From Aquatica leii (Eukaryota; Arthropoda; Insecta; Coleoptera; Lampyridae): 64,000 nt of DNA. The translations under genes and the position numbers were made by a program. The notes beneath the pieces are model-generated. The model saw nothing but the letters and a program-made list of their open reading frames with translations. It had not been told where the DNA came from and searched no databases. The DNA lies in contig CM069435.1 of the NCBI GenBank assembly GCA_035610365.1, positions 63,175,389 through 63,239,388 on the forward strand. Direction: 5' to 3'. Of this stretch, positions 48,031-60,475 are shown piece after piece. The stretch's first letter is position 1; every line of letters starts with the position of its first letter.

Positions 48031-49948
48031 ATAGCTGTTTGGAATGACTTAGCCTAGCGTAGGCAGGAAGTTAAAACTTTTCTCACTTATAATAAAATCA
48101 ACGTCTTACTAGTGACTGAAACACAGTTTTCAAGTAAAACAAATATTAATATATCTAACATTACCTTATATCACAACTAACACTCAGATACTGACAGAAA
48201 GGTAAGAAGTACAAAGAAACTAATTAAAAATCACATCAAACACAATATAATACAAAAACACCAAGAAAATGACACACAGGCGACAAATGTAATGGTTGAA
48301 GATTGGCTAGGTCCACTCACAATTTCGTTAGTCTACTTTTCACCAAGTTACCGTCCAGACAAACAGAATATTTTAACACACTTGGAAAATGATTCTTGTC
48401 TGGAAAAGACTTTAACGCAAAAAAAAAGTTTAGGGTTCACAAATTACAGCCCATTGGTAGCAGTAGACTATTATATCAAGTCATTTAAGAATTACAGCTC
48501 AGGTATCTATCTCGCCTACCTACTAGCCGACGGACCCAAAAATGTTACCGAATCTACTCGACTTATTTGTTGTATTGCACAAAGGTACTTTGGTGTTGAA
48601 TCCAACCTCAACCTAAGCTCTGATCATACAACGGTACTAACAAACATAATAGAAACACAAAAACTACCATTTTTGACCAACAAAAGGACTGATTGAAATT
48701 ACTACAAACAACTTATTGAACAAAATTTAAATCCAGCACAAATGAAGAGGTAAACAAATTTACTCGTCTAATACAAACCTCTGCTTAGTAAGCTACGCCA
48801 AAAATTTCCATAAAAAGAGCATACCAAAAATTCCCAACAAAAAAAATAGCTAACAAAAGACATCTCAGGCAAATCCGGCAACGCACTCAGTATCCCCAAG
48901 ACAAGTTAAGATATATGGAATTTTAACAAAATATACATAATGCAATTAAAAATTATAAAACCGCTCGTTTGAAAGATTACCTTAAAACCTCATATCTCCC
49001 CTACTCGCAAAAAAGATATGTCAAAGGCACGTACCGATATAAAAAAATCAGTATTTATAGACCGTATTCCAGTCCAGACCATCTCAAATCACACAAAAAA
49101 AGATTCTGAAATACGAGAGTTTCTTGAAACTCCACATCAAATAACATTGACATAAAGACCAACATAAATTTCTGAAACGCTCCCGGCTCTTATTTAATGA
49201 CAGGACAGCACAAATTTCCAACGCAAACCTCCGTACAGGGTATTTTTCACTACAATAGAAGGTAGCAGACATCAACCTTAATCACCAATCAAGCAACCCT
49301 CAAAACGATGTCACCTCGTACAGACCCATAAGTCTACCAGTGCTGAGCAAATTACTCGAAAAATTACTGTTAAAAAGAATAATGAAAAAAATAAAAGAAA
49401 ACAATCTAATACTTGAACGCATAGTACTATAGAATAGGTCCATAGAGTTACTGAAAATCTAAACCAGACTTTTGAAGGGCTACTACGCGGCAACATTTCT
49501 AAATGGGAGCTAAGAATTTGTCAAAGTTTGGCATACAGAACTATTATGTAAGCTCAAGACAGCATTCTCGCACTCACTGTATGTTATACTACAATTATAC
49601 TTGCAACAAAGATACTTTTGCGTTAAATACGGGCAAGAAGTAACAGAAATTATTCCTATAAAGAGAGGAGTGCCTTAATAAAGTGTGTTAGAGCCGTATT
49701 TGTACTTATTCTTCACTGCAGACCTGCCACCCGATTAAAAAACTCGCTCAACATCATATGCTAACGATATAACCATTATGGCAAAACACGCAAATCCCAA
49801 CATGACCACAAGAATGAAATATCAAAACCAATGAGGACAAATTACCTTTACGAAATGTAAAAGCCAAACTCCAATAGTAAAAATTTACCACAAGCAGACA
49901 ATGTAAAACACCTCGATATTTATTTGGATAAGAGATACAAACTTACCA
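48031..49948 (+). pseudogene. Jockey-like LINE, endonuclease and reverse transcriptase remnant
   Basis: The apurinic-type endonuclease starts IAVWND..., the IxxWNANGL block, with a TAG two codons later. RQEVKTFLTYNKINVLLVTET follows. The open frame 48292-48696 ends with LSSDHTTVLTNI, the SDH active-site motif. The reverse transcriptase appears as YRPISLPVLSKLLEKLLLKR near 49318-49377. Its active-site block reads YANDITIMAK near 49756, where the usual YADD has Asn for the first Asp. The thumb-side block TFTKCKSQTPIVKIYHKQ follows, then VKHLDIYLDKRYKLTK, where similarity stops abruptly. Such elements copy RNA into a nicked chromosomal site. Many stops; both RNase H-side and 3' UTR are missing. 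Confidence 0.8.
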
Positions 49949-50160
49949 AATAATAATAATAATAATAATAATAAATGTGTTTATTGTGTTCACAAAGTTA
50001 CACAAAAGGGTAGTGTTCGACTTAAAAGCCGTTCTTCCACACTCCCTTATTAACTTAGGAGAGAAAAAAAAGAAGGTAACTATACATATAAGAATACATA
50101 TACTACTGAATGTTAAAACATTTTTGTAAAGTTGTAACAAACTAGGCACTGTGGTAATAC
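49949..50160 (-). repeat. LINE 3' tail with (ATT)n, minus strand
   Basis: At 49951-49975 there is an (AAT)8-9 run. Read on the minus strand, the unique sequence from about 50160 runs into GTGAACACAATAAACACA and then (TTA)n. An AATAAA signal directly before a simple-repeat tail is typical of a LINE 3' end. It sits exactly where the Jockey-like RT stops, so it probably inserted there. Confidence 0.45.
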
Positions 50161-50662
50161 CATGTTCAATAAAAATCCATCATCGGATTTTTTTGTTCTA
50201 CATTTTTATTCTTGCGTAATGATTATTATTATTATTCTTTGTTGTTGTTTAAGACTCAGTAGAGTATACAAACGTCATATTATACAAAAAGAAATTAAAT
50301 ACAATTATTATAATATTATAGTAATACTTAGTAGTATACGGACACTTACTGACAATGTATTTTTTTAGTTCTTTTTTAAATGTTGTTAAATGTTGCGTAA
50401 TAATTTGTAATAATAATAATCTAAATACATTGTGTATATATACTAGACAAAGATCCTACTTGAATAAAATATATATGCTAATTTCTAACAGCCAAGTATG
50501 GAGGAACACCCCCGCACTTATTGAAATGTTTAATTCTTTTAAATTTACAGAAAAGTAGTAAAAAAACAATTTAAATTTATTTATCTGTACTTATTTAAAA
50601 ATGAACAAGATTTAAAAAAAAAGACAAAGCAATGAAATACATAATACGCATGAAAACAATAT
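50161..50662. other. AT-rich DNA, possible LTR remnant of the Gypsy-like element
   Basis: Lies directly downstream of the Gypsy-like pol stop, where a 3' LTR would be expected. I find no sequence in common with 53970-54600, so no LTR pair can be shown. Confidence 0.35.
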
Positions 50663-51900
50663 TTAGATTTTATAATCACTAAATCTAGCTAGTAACCGCC
50701 TTTCTCTCTGGGGGTGCTGGATTTTTACAGGAGGAACTGGAAATTCAGGTGCACCTTCTTGAATTGGCTGAATCTCCTGTTGCACTGTCGGTGTCTTTGG
50801 AACCCTTGGAACATTGAAAATTTTGCTAGGTTCAAACGTCACACTTTTGTTGGGTTAAACCAGTGTTGGTTGTATTTGGTTTATATGCTGTTTTACTGTT
50901 CTTCCCATGTCAAATAATATCAGATAGTGTAATTTTTACAGTCTTTTTCATACTTCTCTAAATGTCCAAGCACTTTTGATATCAAATCGGACCTAGACCC
51001 TTTCCCCCACTTGCAAAAAACGTACCGCGTTTGAGAATACCTGTGAAGCTTTTGGTCGGTATGAGCAAATTACATTTAGTCGAATTCGTATTTTTCGATG
51101 TAAGTATAATTCAGCTGGTGATTTACCACAAGTCAAAAAAAAGTCTATATCTAAAAAGAATATTTCGCAATTTATTTTCTATGGAAATATTTTCATTTCA
51201 TGCTGCTTTAAGTCTGTGTTTTAAAGTCTAAACATTTCGTTCAGCGAGTCCGTTTGCTGCTGGGTGTCCTGGTGCAATAAATTTTTTAAAGATTCCGTTT
51301 TTCCACAATACATTCGAAACTCGTCGCACTAGAAAATTGAAGCGTTATCCAACACAATCACCTATGGATATCCATTATGTCTAAAAATTGATTCTAAAAC
51401 TAAAATACTAGTTGAGTTAGTAGATGCTTCTTTTAAAATTTTGACTTCAGCCCATTTAGATTTTCCATCAACACACACCAGAAGATAACAGTTCTCAAAC
51501 GGACCGGTGTAGTCTATATAACACTCTATCTTAATTATTTTTAGGCTGTTTTCAGGATAGGAACTTTTGGAGAACTTGCTCTTACCGGTGCGCAGTTTTC
51601 ACAGACTTTAACTAGTCTTTCTATATCACTATCAATTCCAGACCAGAATATGTAACGACGTGCTAATTACTTTATTTTTGTAATACTTAGATGCGTTTCG
51701 TGGAGTTCTTCAAGTATGCTGGAACGTAATAAAGCTGGAATCAATCAGCGTATACTGAGAGTCTTCTGACTGATTTTTTAGATTGTCGAGTAGTTTACTA
51801 AGTTTTGGATCGTTTTCAGTTTCATTTCTGATAGTCATAGCAGTTACTTTATTGTTTAAAATTTGGAATATTGTTTGAGCACATATTTGATTTACTTTTT
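50663..51900 (-). pseudogene. Gypsy-like integrase and pol C-terminus
   Basis: RRYIFWSGIDSDIERLVKVC near 51655-51600 is the zinc-binding N-terminal part. CYIDYTGPFENCYLLVCVDG with SKWAEV (about 51525-51445) is the catalytic core entry, with Asp at the usual position. Near 51300-51245 a shifted frame gives FIAPGHPAANGLAERNV, the HPxxNGxAER block with the catalytic Glu. The proline-rich tail (VPKTPTVQQEIQP..) ends FSDYKI. Stops and frame changes throughout. Confidence 0.8.
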
Positions 51901-52095
51901 CTCTAATTAGTTCATCTACTGACGTCTCAGTTTGTTTAATTAGTTTTTTCTTTAGAAGCGCTTTATGTTGGTGAAAAATCCGAAATAATGGTTGATTATC
52001 CGTAACCAGCAGGAAATGTTTTTGAAATAAATTAAAACGATTGCAAGCGCCTCCTGGTCAAGTTGGTTGTAATTTCTTTCAGATTTGGTAAGTGA

Positions 52096-53055
52096 TCATA
52101 ACGCGTAGGCTATTGGTTTTTCCTTTCCTCTCACGGCATTACTAAAAATAGTTGCAATGCCCGCAGGGCTTGGGTCGGTAATCAAGATCAATGGTAAGTT
52201 AAGATTAAACAGGACAATGATTCTATCGCTGCAAAGTTCAGTCTTTAGTTTTAAAAATGCTGCTTCACAATTTGTAGTCCAAATCCAACGTTTGTCTTTT
52301 CTCAATAAACATCGAAGCGGATAAGAAATGGTTCAAAAATATGAAACTAACCTTGCGTAGTAAATAGCTAGTCCAAGAAATTTTCTTACTTTGTCCACAC
52401 TTGATTGATTTGCTTATTTTATGGTGTTCTATTACATGTCTTAGATATTCTAATTTTGTTTCGAAAAACAAGCACATATTTTTATTGACGCAAAGATCAT
52501 AACCGGAAAGCTTTTGTAAACATAATTGAAGATTTTGTGTGCACTATCCTAGTGTTGATCCGTGGACAATGATGTCATCAAAGTAGGAGTCTGTTTTTGG
52601 AAAACCCTTCAAGATATGCGAAATAATTAGGTTGAATTCAGATGAGGCGGTCTTGATCCCAAAACTAAAACGCACATTTGATACATATCAGGATGTTTTG
52701 AAATTGTTTGAATGATGCTACTTCTCTTATTAACCTGTATGTGTAGGCAAGCTTTGTACAAGTCAAGTTTACAAAAACATCGGGAGTTGCAAAGGCTGTT
52801 AAGTACATCTTCAATGCTTCTTATAGGTTGATTCTCATTAACGTCACATTTGTAATTAACACAGAGTCAAACTCCTCTATCTGGTTTTGGAATTACTACC
52901 AGTGGTGACCCCCAATCGCTAGTAGCAACTGGAGTTATGATTCTATGTGCTTCTAAAAAATCTACTTTTTTCCTAAGTGCGGACCTCACGTTCTTTGTTA
53001 AACACATCCAATCTTGCTTTGAAAAATTTGGGAAAATTGTCGAACAATTCTTCAC
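52096..53055 (-). pseudogene. Gypsy-like reverse transcriptase and RNase H
   Basis: 53055-52867 reads VDFLEAHRIITPVATSDWGSPLVVIPKPD, the RT palm entry block, then a stop in the GG-R-CVNYK block. Shifted frames continue with YKCDVNENQPI and DLYKACLHI. YFDDIIVHG (52571-52585 encodes YFDDI) is the catalytic motif. 52477-52265 carries FETKLEYLRHVI. RNase H begins in 52305-52096 with FNLNLPLILITDPSPAGIAT, its first Asp in place, and KPIAYAL, followed by a stop. The function in intact relatives is to copy RNA into DNA and degrade the RNA strand. Confidence 0.85.
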
Positions 53056-53061
53056 TGGAAT

Positions 53062-53367
53062 TTATTGTGTGAGTCTTGGACATGGTCTCGCCAAACTTGC
53101 ATCGATCTGTTGAAGTTCAATTCTAACATCTCTGATCCATTGACGACCAACGAGTGCGTCAAGACGTGTTGGTACAATCTGTAATTTGCCTACTATTTTT
53201 ATTTCACCATATAAAACATTTACAATCGCTTTTCCTGTCGGCGTGATTATATTGCTTGAATAGGATTGAAAAGCAATATTTGACTTTTCTACAGGTATAT
53301 TCAAATAAAGGTGGTTAAACTCATTTTCAGCTAGTAATGAAAATCTTGCACCACTGTCTACTTCCAT
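53062..53367 (-). pseudogene. Gypsy-like retropepsin-type protease segment
   Basis: The 101-aa frame starts MEVDSGARFSLL. DSGA is the active-site motif of the aspartic protease (usually DTGA or DSGA). DALVGRQWIRDVRIEL near the end matches the LLGRDWL block that closes the domain. It stops just upstream of the RT frame, so the pol reading is broken here. Confidence 0.8.
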
Positions 53368-53559
53368 TTAATTTAACTGTGAATTAATACTTGTCAAAAT
53401 CAGAAATCACTTCAAATAGATCAACAATTTTCTAGGCTTGTACTGTTTCTACTTTACTTATTCTATATATTCAGGAGTTGTAGCATTTATATTAGAAACG
53501 TTTAATTTGTTGCTTTGAATTTTCATTAATGTTGTGATACAAACTTCGAAAACATTACC

Positions 53560-53970
53560 TTCTTTTTTGCAAACTTCTTGTAAGTGATTATTTCTTCCAC
53601 AACAAATACACAAATCTTTAATACCGAAAGCCTTGTAATTTGGTTGGCGATTTCTGGAATTGTATTTTGAATAACACTTTTCTTTGGAATTAACATTTGT
53701 TTCAATGTATTTACAAACTAATCATTACTTAACTCTTGAAAAGGCTTTTCCAAACCAAGAAATGCAGTTAGGCTGTTGTAATGTATTAATCCAATCGACA
53801 CACCTAGAAGTTGTGCAATCTTGTCTTTATCTACAACATTTTTCATGATACAATAATTTTCGAATCGTTCTAAATAACATGAGAACCTTTCTCGCTTTGA
53901 ATCAAAACTTTCGAATGGAGATATGTTTGAATAGTTTACAGAATTATTTGGTTGTGTATAATAATCATAA
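53560..53970 (-). pseudogene. Gypsy-like gag, C-terminal part with CCHC knuckle
   Basis: The frame reads PFESFDSKRERFSCYLERFENY near 53930-53860, the capsid-type block of Mag-like gag proteins. KIAQLLGVSIG follows, then PFQELSND and a TAG. Further on, CICCGRNNHLQEVC (53569-53610) is a perfect C-x2-C-x4-H-x4-C zinc knuckle, the RNA-packaging motif of retroelement nucleocapsids. One nonsense codon and at least one frameshift are visible. Confidence 0.75.
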
Positions 53971-53974
53971 GTTT

Positions 53975-56600
53975 GTTAGTTGGCGCAACTAGCAGATAGA
54001 GTAATAAACACGCGTGATGTTCACGTATTAGTAGTAACGGGCAGCCCGATTAGTTAAAAAAATCGGATCGGTATTAGGTCAAAGCACTGTACAACTGCGC
54101 TTACCTACTTCAAACCGAGATCATTTTTTTGTGTTCAATATTTATTTACTGTACGATATAAAAATCAGTCATTGTCAATTTGACTTTGACAATTACGTTT
54201 TAATTTATTTTTAAGATATATTGAACTCAATTTAAATTTCCCGCTTGAAACAAATTTCTACTTGTGGCAGTGATAAAACAGTTTTTATCTTTAATGTCAC
54301 AAATACTGACGTTTACATTGAGTGATGTGCACGTGATTACTGTATCTATTGATTGCGTCAACTATATAGTCTTAAATACGATTTGAGTTTTTTTCATGTA
54401 TCGTTTTCACATACAATTAATATTTCAGTAACTATGTAACCTGGCTGTCAATGAACAACAGTTTTTCTATTATTTTACAACACTTAACACATACAACCTC
54501 ATTCGTTTATAGTGTTTGTAAACTGATTACAAATAGTAATTAAAAAAAAAGAATATAAAAAACGTTAATACAAAATAAAACAGTGTTCAGTTAATTTAAA
54601 ATGACAGAATTCTAAGAACATTTTACTTTTTTATCAATAAATAAAAACAAAAGAAATTAATTAGCAAAAAAGTTTCACTTTTTCAGTGAGTTTATGTACC
54701 TGAAACTCACTTTATTAAATGTTGAAAGCTTTTGCTTAATTTCTAATCGCACATTAAAAAGCTGTAAAAAGCTTTATACATAAACTTTATCTTATTTTAG
54801 CAAACTGAAACGTTTTTTTTTAATTTCTACTAATCAAGCAATGTTGCAATAAGTTTCTCTATGTCGCATACCGATTTTGTTTGAAATTCTGAGTAATCTG
54901 CGATAATACCAGTCTAGTTAAATACTGTTAAAATTAATTCCAATAAACTTTAATGTTACACTAAAATAATTGCAAACAAACATAATTAATTTAAAAAGTG
55001 TTTTGATAACTTTTTTTGTAAATTCGAATAAACAATAATAAATCAAAAAATAAATTTAATTAAAATAATTATAGTTTGAAATTTAACTTATCAACTACGT
55101 TCGAGATAAAATTTGTGTCAGTTGTGAATAATTTAACTAACGGTCAAGCATAACTTGCACTAAAACATAATGATCAAAACGCTGAAAGTGCGAAATTGCG
55201 GTTACAGATGTCTTAACGTTTCAATCCTTTCACAAATTTTCCAGTTGAAGGAGAATGGAAACTTGGAAATGCAAATTGATTTTGTGATCTGTATTGAAAT
55301 AGGAGTTAACATAAGCAAACGCGCTATTTTAAAATCTAAGTTTATGAAGTAGATAGCAAAACAAGTAAAACATGACAAATGTTATTCAAAAAGTAATCAT
55401 TAATTTTATTCATCTGTTTGCAACAAAACAACAATAATTGAACGAATTTGTTAGTTCAAATGTATAAAATACAAAATAAATTACGGGAAACTAACCGTGC
55501 ATTTGTGTTTTACGCATAATTTTATGACGACTTTTGTAAAAGTTTATAATAGCTATTTCATACATTTTAAAAGTAATATTGAAAACTTTATGAAAATAAA
55601 ATCAAATTGAATCTCTGAAATTTATTAACATAAAGAAACAGAATTAGTTGTACATTAACCTTAGCATTTACTGTACTATGTAAAACTAATTTTAATTTAA
55701 TATTTCAAACAAACTAATAGTTAGAAAAAAAAGAAAATATTTAGAAATGTATCTTCGCTTTATGTCGCACGCATGATAAAAGTGCGCGTTCGGTTTTGGA
55801 AGCTTCCGTAAACCGATCGTATAGATAATAAATGATTTTATTCAAAATTATTATAGTATTATGCTAATTATTAACTTATAAAACGTTGAGAAGTTGATCA
55901 TTTTTTACCTTTACTATGTCAGCGATCGGGAAGTGACAATTTTAGTTTCCCATCCAAAACCGAAAAGTTGTTTTACTTTGATATATTGTATTTTTAATTG
56001 TATTTCGCTTGCTTTAAATTACTTTAAATATGTTACTAAGACTAAATCTAAAAAGAAAGATACTAATAAATATAAATTTATAAAAAAAAGTGAATAACAG
56101 TTATTTACGTTTCAAGTAGTGGTAAGCGTAATTTTTTGTACCAAATAACAGTTTGTGAATCGAAGCAATAAGCAGAAGCAGAAGTAACACTAAACATTTT
56201 TTAAACTAAGGTTTTTTTCACACTTGACAACTATAATTACTATTTTCAATGCTTTTTACTAGGGGCGATTTGTAAAGTTTTTTTACGTGTCTCTGGTAAA
56301 CGGTAACTTTATCTAATAAAATAATTTACTAAATTCTGCAAGAGTTTACAATTAAAACACACAAATAACGTTAAAAAATTGGTTGCATATTTTTAAAAGA
56401 TACGTGAAGAAATGCAAAAGCAAAAGAGTTCGTTAACATTAATGATCATTAAAGATAAATCTATATCAAAGTTTCTTAATTGATAGGACTTGAAATAACT
56501 AGGTTGGAAAAGAATTAATTAAACTTGATTGTTATAAGTATGTGAAAAAGAAAAAACAAGCTGTTTATTACATCAGACAACCCTGTAAAACGCAAAAATA
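53975..56600. other. AT-rich DNA without recognisable genes
   Basis: Short frames only. A slightly GC-richer stretch at about 53975-54120 next to the Gypsy-like gag may be leader or LTR sequence. Nothing nameable beyond that. Confidence 0.5.
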
Positions 56601-56960
56601 AAAACATAGCTAAAGACATCAAAAAGCAAGTGCTATTATTAAAAAATCTAATATTTATTCATTTCAACTCGACGAATCAACAGACATTACGAACAAAACA
56701 GTATATTTTGTGATTTAAAGGAAACTCCTCTGTTTTCTAAACCTGTCGGAGAGAAACATTCGGCTCTGAAATATTCAAAGCTGTTAATAATTATTTTTTT
56801 AAAAATAGGCATTGCATAGAAGAAATATATTGGGATATGGACAGAAGCAGCTAGAAGCATGTCCGAGAATCGTTTACGAATTACAGCAAAAATTAAAGAT
56901 GTTAAAATACTAAGACATTTTTACTCCACTGTATTATACCTTGTAAACATTGCTACATGT
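56600..56960 (+). pseudogene. hAT-6 transposase fragment (ZBED5-like)
   Basis: The frame FQLDESTDITNKTVYFVI (starting near 56661) is the QLDESTD catalytic block of ZBED5-like hAT transposases, closed by TAA. A shifted frame then reads SEIFKAVNNYFFKN near 56767-56810, the following conserved helix. Further pieces run to about 56950. No termini were found; this is a short internal fragment. Confidence 0.7.
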
Positions 56961-57494
56961 CGTTATTTTGTATTCCTCTAAAATATTGATTTTAAATTAA
57001 AATTTGCATTAATAGAAAATGAATACGTACAATAAAAAAAATCTTCCAAAACAACGTAAAAATCTTAAAAGTAAAGTCTAAAATTACGTAATTTTTAGGA
57101 TTAACGGCGATAAAACAAAACAAAACAAAAACAAAAAAAATATTTTGTTACATATCGTCTCTAAAATCTTACAATCAAAGACATAGTATTTGTCGCAAAA
57201 TCTAAAGTTCACTTAGTATAACTCGGTTTAACTTTATAGTCAAATTCAAAGGTGTTATAGCAGAAAACTCGCGAACATTAAAATCACAGCTTTAACTTTA
57301 AACGGTAATAAAATAAATACCTTAAGTTTTTTACATTGATCTAGGATGAGACTTTTGGTCAGTTAACAGGTTGCTAAAAGGTTAGTTAGTATTCCAAAAT
57401 ATATGTTGGGGGGACGGGGCTGGCAGCAATGCTGCAACTCGGATCTTTTGCGCCAAAGTATGTTTAATTTTACAATAAATAATAATAAATTTGA

Positions 57495-59179
57495 TTGTGT
57501 TTTATGTCTAAATTTATCAGGGATGGCTCTATTGAGATGGTTTTACAAGAGCGAAACGAAAATAGAAATGATGAGGCAGGATTAGACTTATTCGAGTATA
57601 TAGACGAAGTTGAGTCTGACTTTTCTGATAGGGAGGATGAACATGTAAGTTACAGTGATCACAATAGTGAAACAGAATAAAGCGGCTCTTCAAGTAATAA
57701 ATCAGATGATGACGACATCTATAGAGAATTTATTTGCGGAAAGAATAGTGAAAAAATGTGGAGCACTGAAGAATTTTTGAGTTACCGCAAAAAACAATAA
57801 ACGTTTTCCCTGGGTCCAAAATAAAGGCTACCAATGTTACAAACGAGATAGATGCTTTTCTTCAATTTATAACTGAGGAAATGTTGGACGAGATTGTAAA
57901 TTATACCAATATTTATATTCATCCAAAAACTGTCAAAAAAATAAATAACAATGTTCCGTATTCAAGACTAAGAAATGCTCGTACTATTTCTAGGCTAGAA
58001 GTTATGGTTGTAATAGGACTGTTGTTTTTGTTTAGATTAAAACGTCAACATACAAATTTTTGTGAAATTTGGGAAACGGATGCAAGAGGAATAATGGTGG
58101 CAAGAACCTGTATAGAATTAAACAAATTTTTATTTTTCTTGAGGTCTATCCGGTTTGATGATTATGCTACTAGGGATGAACGTTTGAGACAAGATAATCC
58201 AACAGCAGTACGTTTAATACTGACGTCATTCCTAGGTCAATGCAAAAAAAATTACTACTACTTCGAGTTTGTGACGATTGATGAAAAGTTGATGAGAGAT
58301 GTTTTTTTATAAAGTATATGCTTGCAAAACCAGCAAGGTATGCTTGCAATTACGGACGCAAAGACATATAACACATCTTTGTTAGAATTATACTGCGGCA
58401 AACAACCAGATGCGCCATTTTAATTCTTAAATAAACCGTTCGACTTTTTTCATAGATTAGAACAGCATATAAAAAAAACACAATGGAACTTAACTATAGA
58501 CAACAAGTACATTAGTTACGACCTTGCACTGTCACTTCCAGAGGGTAACATTACTTGCATGCATTGAAACTTACAAAAAAAAACAAAAGAGAGATTCTGT
58601 TGAATTTTTTACCTAATAAAATAAAAGGAGTAAGATCTTGTTTTTTTGGATACCATTATAAAATAATGATAGTATAATTTGTGCTCAAAGTGAATAAGAG
58701 TGTTTTGCTTTTAACATCTAAGCACAGTGAGGAAACTATTGACATGGAGATAGGCAAACCAGATGCCATTTTAGATTACAATATGTCCAAAAATGGAGCC
58801 GACAAGGACGACCAGATAGAAACGACATTTTCTCTGGTTAGGGTATCACAGAAGTTGACCATGTGTCTTCTTCACACTTTTTTGAATATAGCTGACATAA
58901 ACGCTGAAGTAATTTTTAAATCAAAGAAAAGTAATTCTGGTAACGATGCGTATCCGTTAAGGCGTATTTTTCTAAAAAAAGCTTGCATTTGAACTTATGG
59001 ACAATTGGTTCAAGCAACGTGCAACTATGTTTTCTTTACCTAAAGACATTACAAATTTTTTCAAAAAGTACAGACCTATTGTAGAAGAACCCACTGCAGT
59101 AAATGCCAATAGGAAGAGGATGAGATGCTGTAATTGTATCAAAAGCAAAAATATGGTTACTACACAAAAATATGAATAA
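57495..59179 (+). pseudogene. piggyBac-like transposase
   Basis: An acidic N-terminal frame (57495-57680; DEVESDFSDREDEH) precedes the core. 57881-58312 reads LDEIVNYTNIYIH, then RTISRLEVMVVIGLLFLFRLKR, then FLRSIRFDDYATRDERLRQDNP and FVTIDEKLMRD with the first catalytic Asp. A shifted frame gives KPARYA and DAKTYNTSLLELYCGKQPD-type sequence near 58325-58420, the second Asp block. 58681-58992 has LDYNMSKNGADKDDQ, the DYNxxKGGVDxxDQ third Asp block. 58997-59179 ends with a Cys-containing tail (RMRCCNCIKSK), a remnant of the C-terminal RING-like domain. Intact relatives excise at TTAA. Frameshifts and stops make this copy dead. I could not find the TTAA-flanked ends. Confidence 0.85.
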
Positions 59180-59835
59180 GGTGGTAGTTTTATGCATAAA
59201 GAACATTTAAATGAAAAAAATAACGTGCATGAAATGATTGCAACCTAATTAATTGTTTCGTTTACTTTTTTATTTCAGTTTTAAATATTCATAAAAAATA
59301 CATTAGGCCTATACTATATAGAAAATTTAAAATAGACCTCATTTTTGAGATATATTTTGTTAAAAACAAATAGCTAATGTTGTAGTTTTTTTACTTCTTT
59401 TTTAATTTTTTTTAGACATGTCCATAAAATAAAAATAAATAAATAAAAAAAAACAAACCATTAGTATTAATTGTTGGCCTAATATTGCACGTACAGAGTA
59501 CACCGCGCGTGTAGTCGGGGGATTAACAAACAAAAGTTATTTTTCTCAACCGTCAGCTTATTTGATAAACCGCTTTACGATTGCTGAAAGTAGTCGTTCA
59601 TTTTTCAACGTCTCGTTGCATTTTGTTCGTCGACAACATATGATTCGTTGATTTCAACGAGTTGATATTTCAACTAGTTTGCTTGTCAACGGCTAACCGT
59701 TAGTTGAGTGGTTGATATGAAAACACTGGTGTGGTCACCACACGACTTTCTATAAGGAATGATAAAGGAATATTTACATATTTTTTTAAGGTTATGTTGT
59801 CATAAAACTATTTTGAAGTGATATGTATACGATTG
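59180..59835. other. Non-coding with short internal palindromic words
   Basis: 59500-59760 is less AT-rich and holds several CAACG/CGTTG and GTGGTCACCAC words (the latter an 11-bp palindrome at about 59733). No gene seen. Confidence 0.4.
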
Positions 59836-60012
59836 AAATAATTCGGATAATTTACATACGTACAAAATTATATAAGAAAAACTGTTAAAAATAGCGGATA
59901 CACTCACTTCCGGTTTCTTTATTAAACCCATCTTTTGACAAAGAGAATATAAAAAGCCAGCTCTACACCAAATTTCAAGTTACTAGGTGGTTCAAAAGTT
60001 ATCGTGGGTACA
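59836..60012 (+). repeat. Direct repeat, copy 1
   Basis: Starts AATAATTCGGATAATTTACA and ends AGTTATCGTGGGTACA. Copy 2 starts about 450 bp downstream with an estimated 80-85% identity by eye. Confidence 0.8.
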
Positions 60013-60155
60013 TTCAAAGATAATTTAAATAGGATGCAGCACTCCGTATATAAACAAGTCAAAAAAATTTATAGAGAAAAAATGTTATTTTTTAACGTAT
60101 CTTGCTTTTTTTTCAACAGATGGAATTTTTTTTCTAAAAGAAATCGTCGTAGACA

Positions 60156-60166
60156 GGATTCGAACC
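60156..60166 (-). other. Isolated B-box-like sequence
   Basis: On the minus strand GGTTCGAATCC fits the RNA polymerase III B box / tRNA T-arm consensus GGTTCGANTCC exactly. No credible acceptor stem or A box is seen upstream, so it is not called as a tRNA. It could be a SINE or tRNA pseudogene relic. Confidence 0.3.
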
Positions 60167-60285
60167 TAGGATCATATATGGAATTCACTTAAAATTATAA
60201 ATCAAATATCTAATAAATTGTTAATGTTAGAAAAAAAATTATTTGAACAAATTGTTAAGCAGAATTAACTCTATAAGAAACTGTA

Positions 60286-60475
60286 AAAATAATTCGAATA
60301 ATTTACATACGTACGAAATTATATAAAAAAAACTGTTAAAAATGGTGGATACACCCACTTTTGGTTTCTTTATCAGACCCATCTTTTGATAAAACCGAGA
60401 AAATATAAAAAGCCACCTTCATACTAAATTTTAAGTTACTAGGACTTTTGGTTTGAGAGTTATCGTGGGTACATC
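60286..60475 (+). repeat. Direct repeat, copy 2
   Basis: Counterpart of 59836-60012, with shared blocks AATTTACATACGTAC, CTGTTAAAAAT, AATATAAAAAGCCA and GTTATCGTGGGTACAT. It runs straight into a CA microsatellite and a further tail, GAAGACCTTGAAACCTAAAAT, absent from copy 1. Confidence 0.8.

Larger units (their letters stand above)
50663..53970 (-). mobile_element. Ty3/Gypsy-like LTR retrotransposon, decayed internal region
   Basis: On the minus strand, gag zinc knuckle, protease, reverse transcriptase, RNase H and integrase occur in Ty3/Gypsy order (protease-RT-RNase H-integrase). The pol C-terminus reads RRLLARFSDYKI followed by TAA at 50663-50665. No envelope-like frame follows. LTRs and a primer-binding site could not be defined. 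Frames are broken throughout. Confidence 0.85.

Noticed and set aside
49951..49975. (AAT)n run considered as a short CRISPR-like or regulatory repeat
   Set aside because: A plain trinucleotide microsatellite without spacers, better explained as a retroelement tail; no CRISPR array exists in this eukaryotic window.
53976..54000. TGGCGCAACTAGC as a primer-binding site of the Gypsy-like element
   Set aside because: It lies on the plus strand, whereas the element is on the minus strand, and no LTR pair could be found around it.
60120..60200. tRNA gene at the B box
   Set aside because: No acceptor-stem pairing or A box at the right distance; only the T-arm-like sequence is present.
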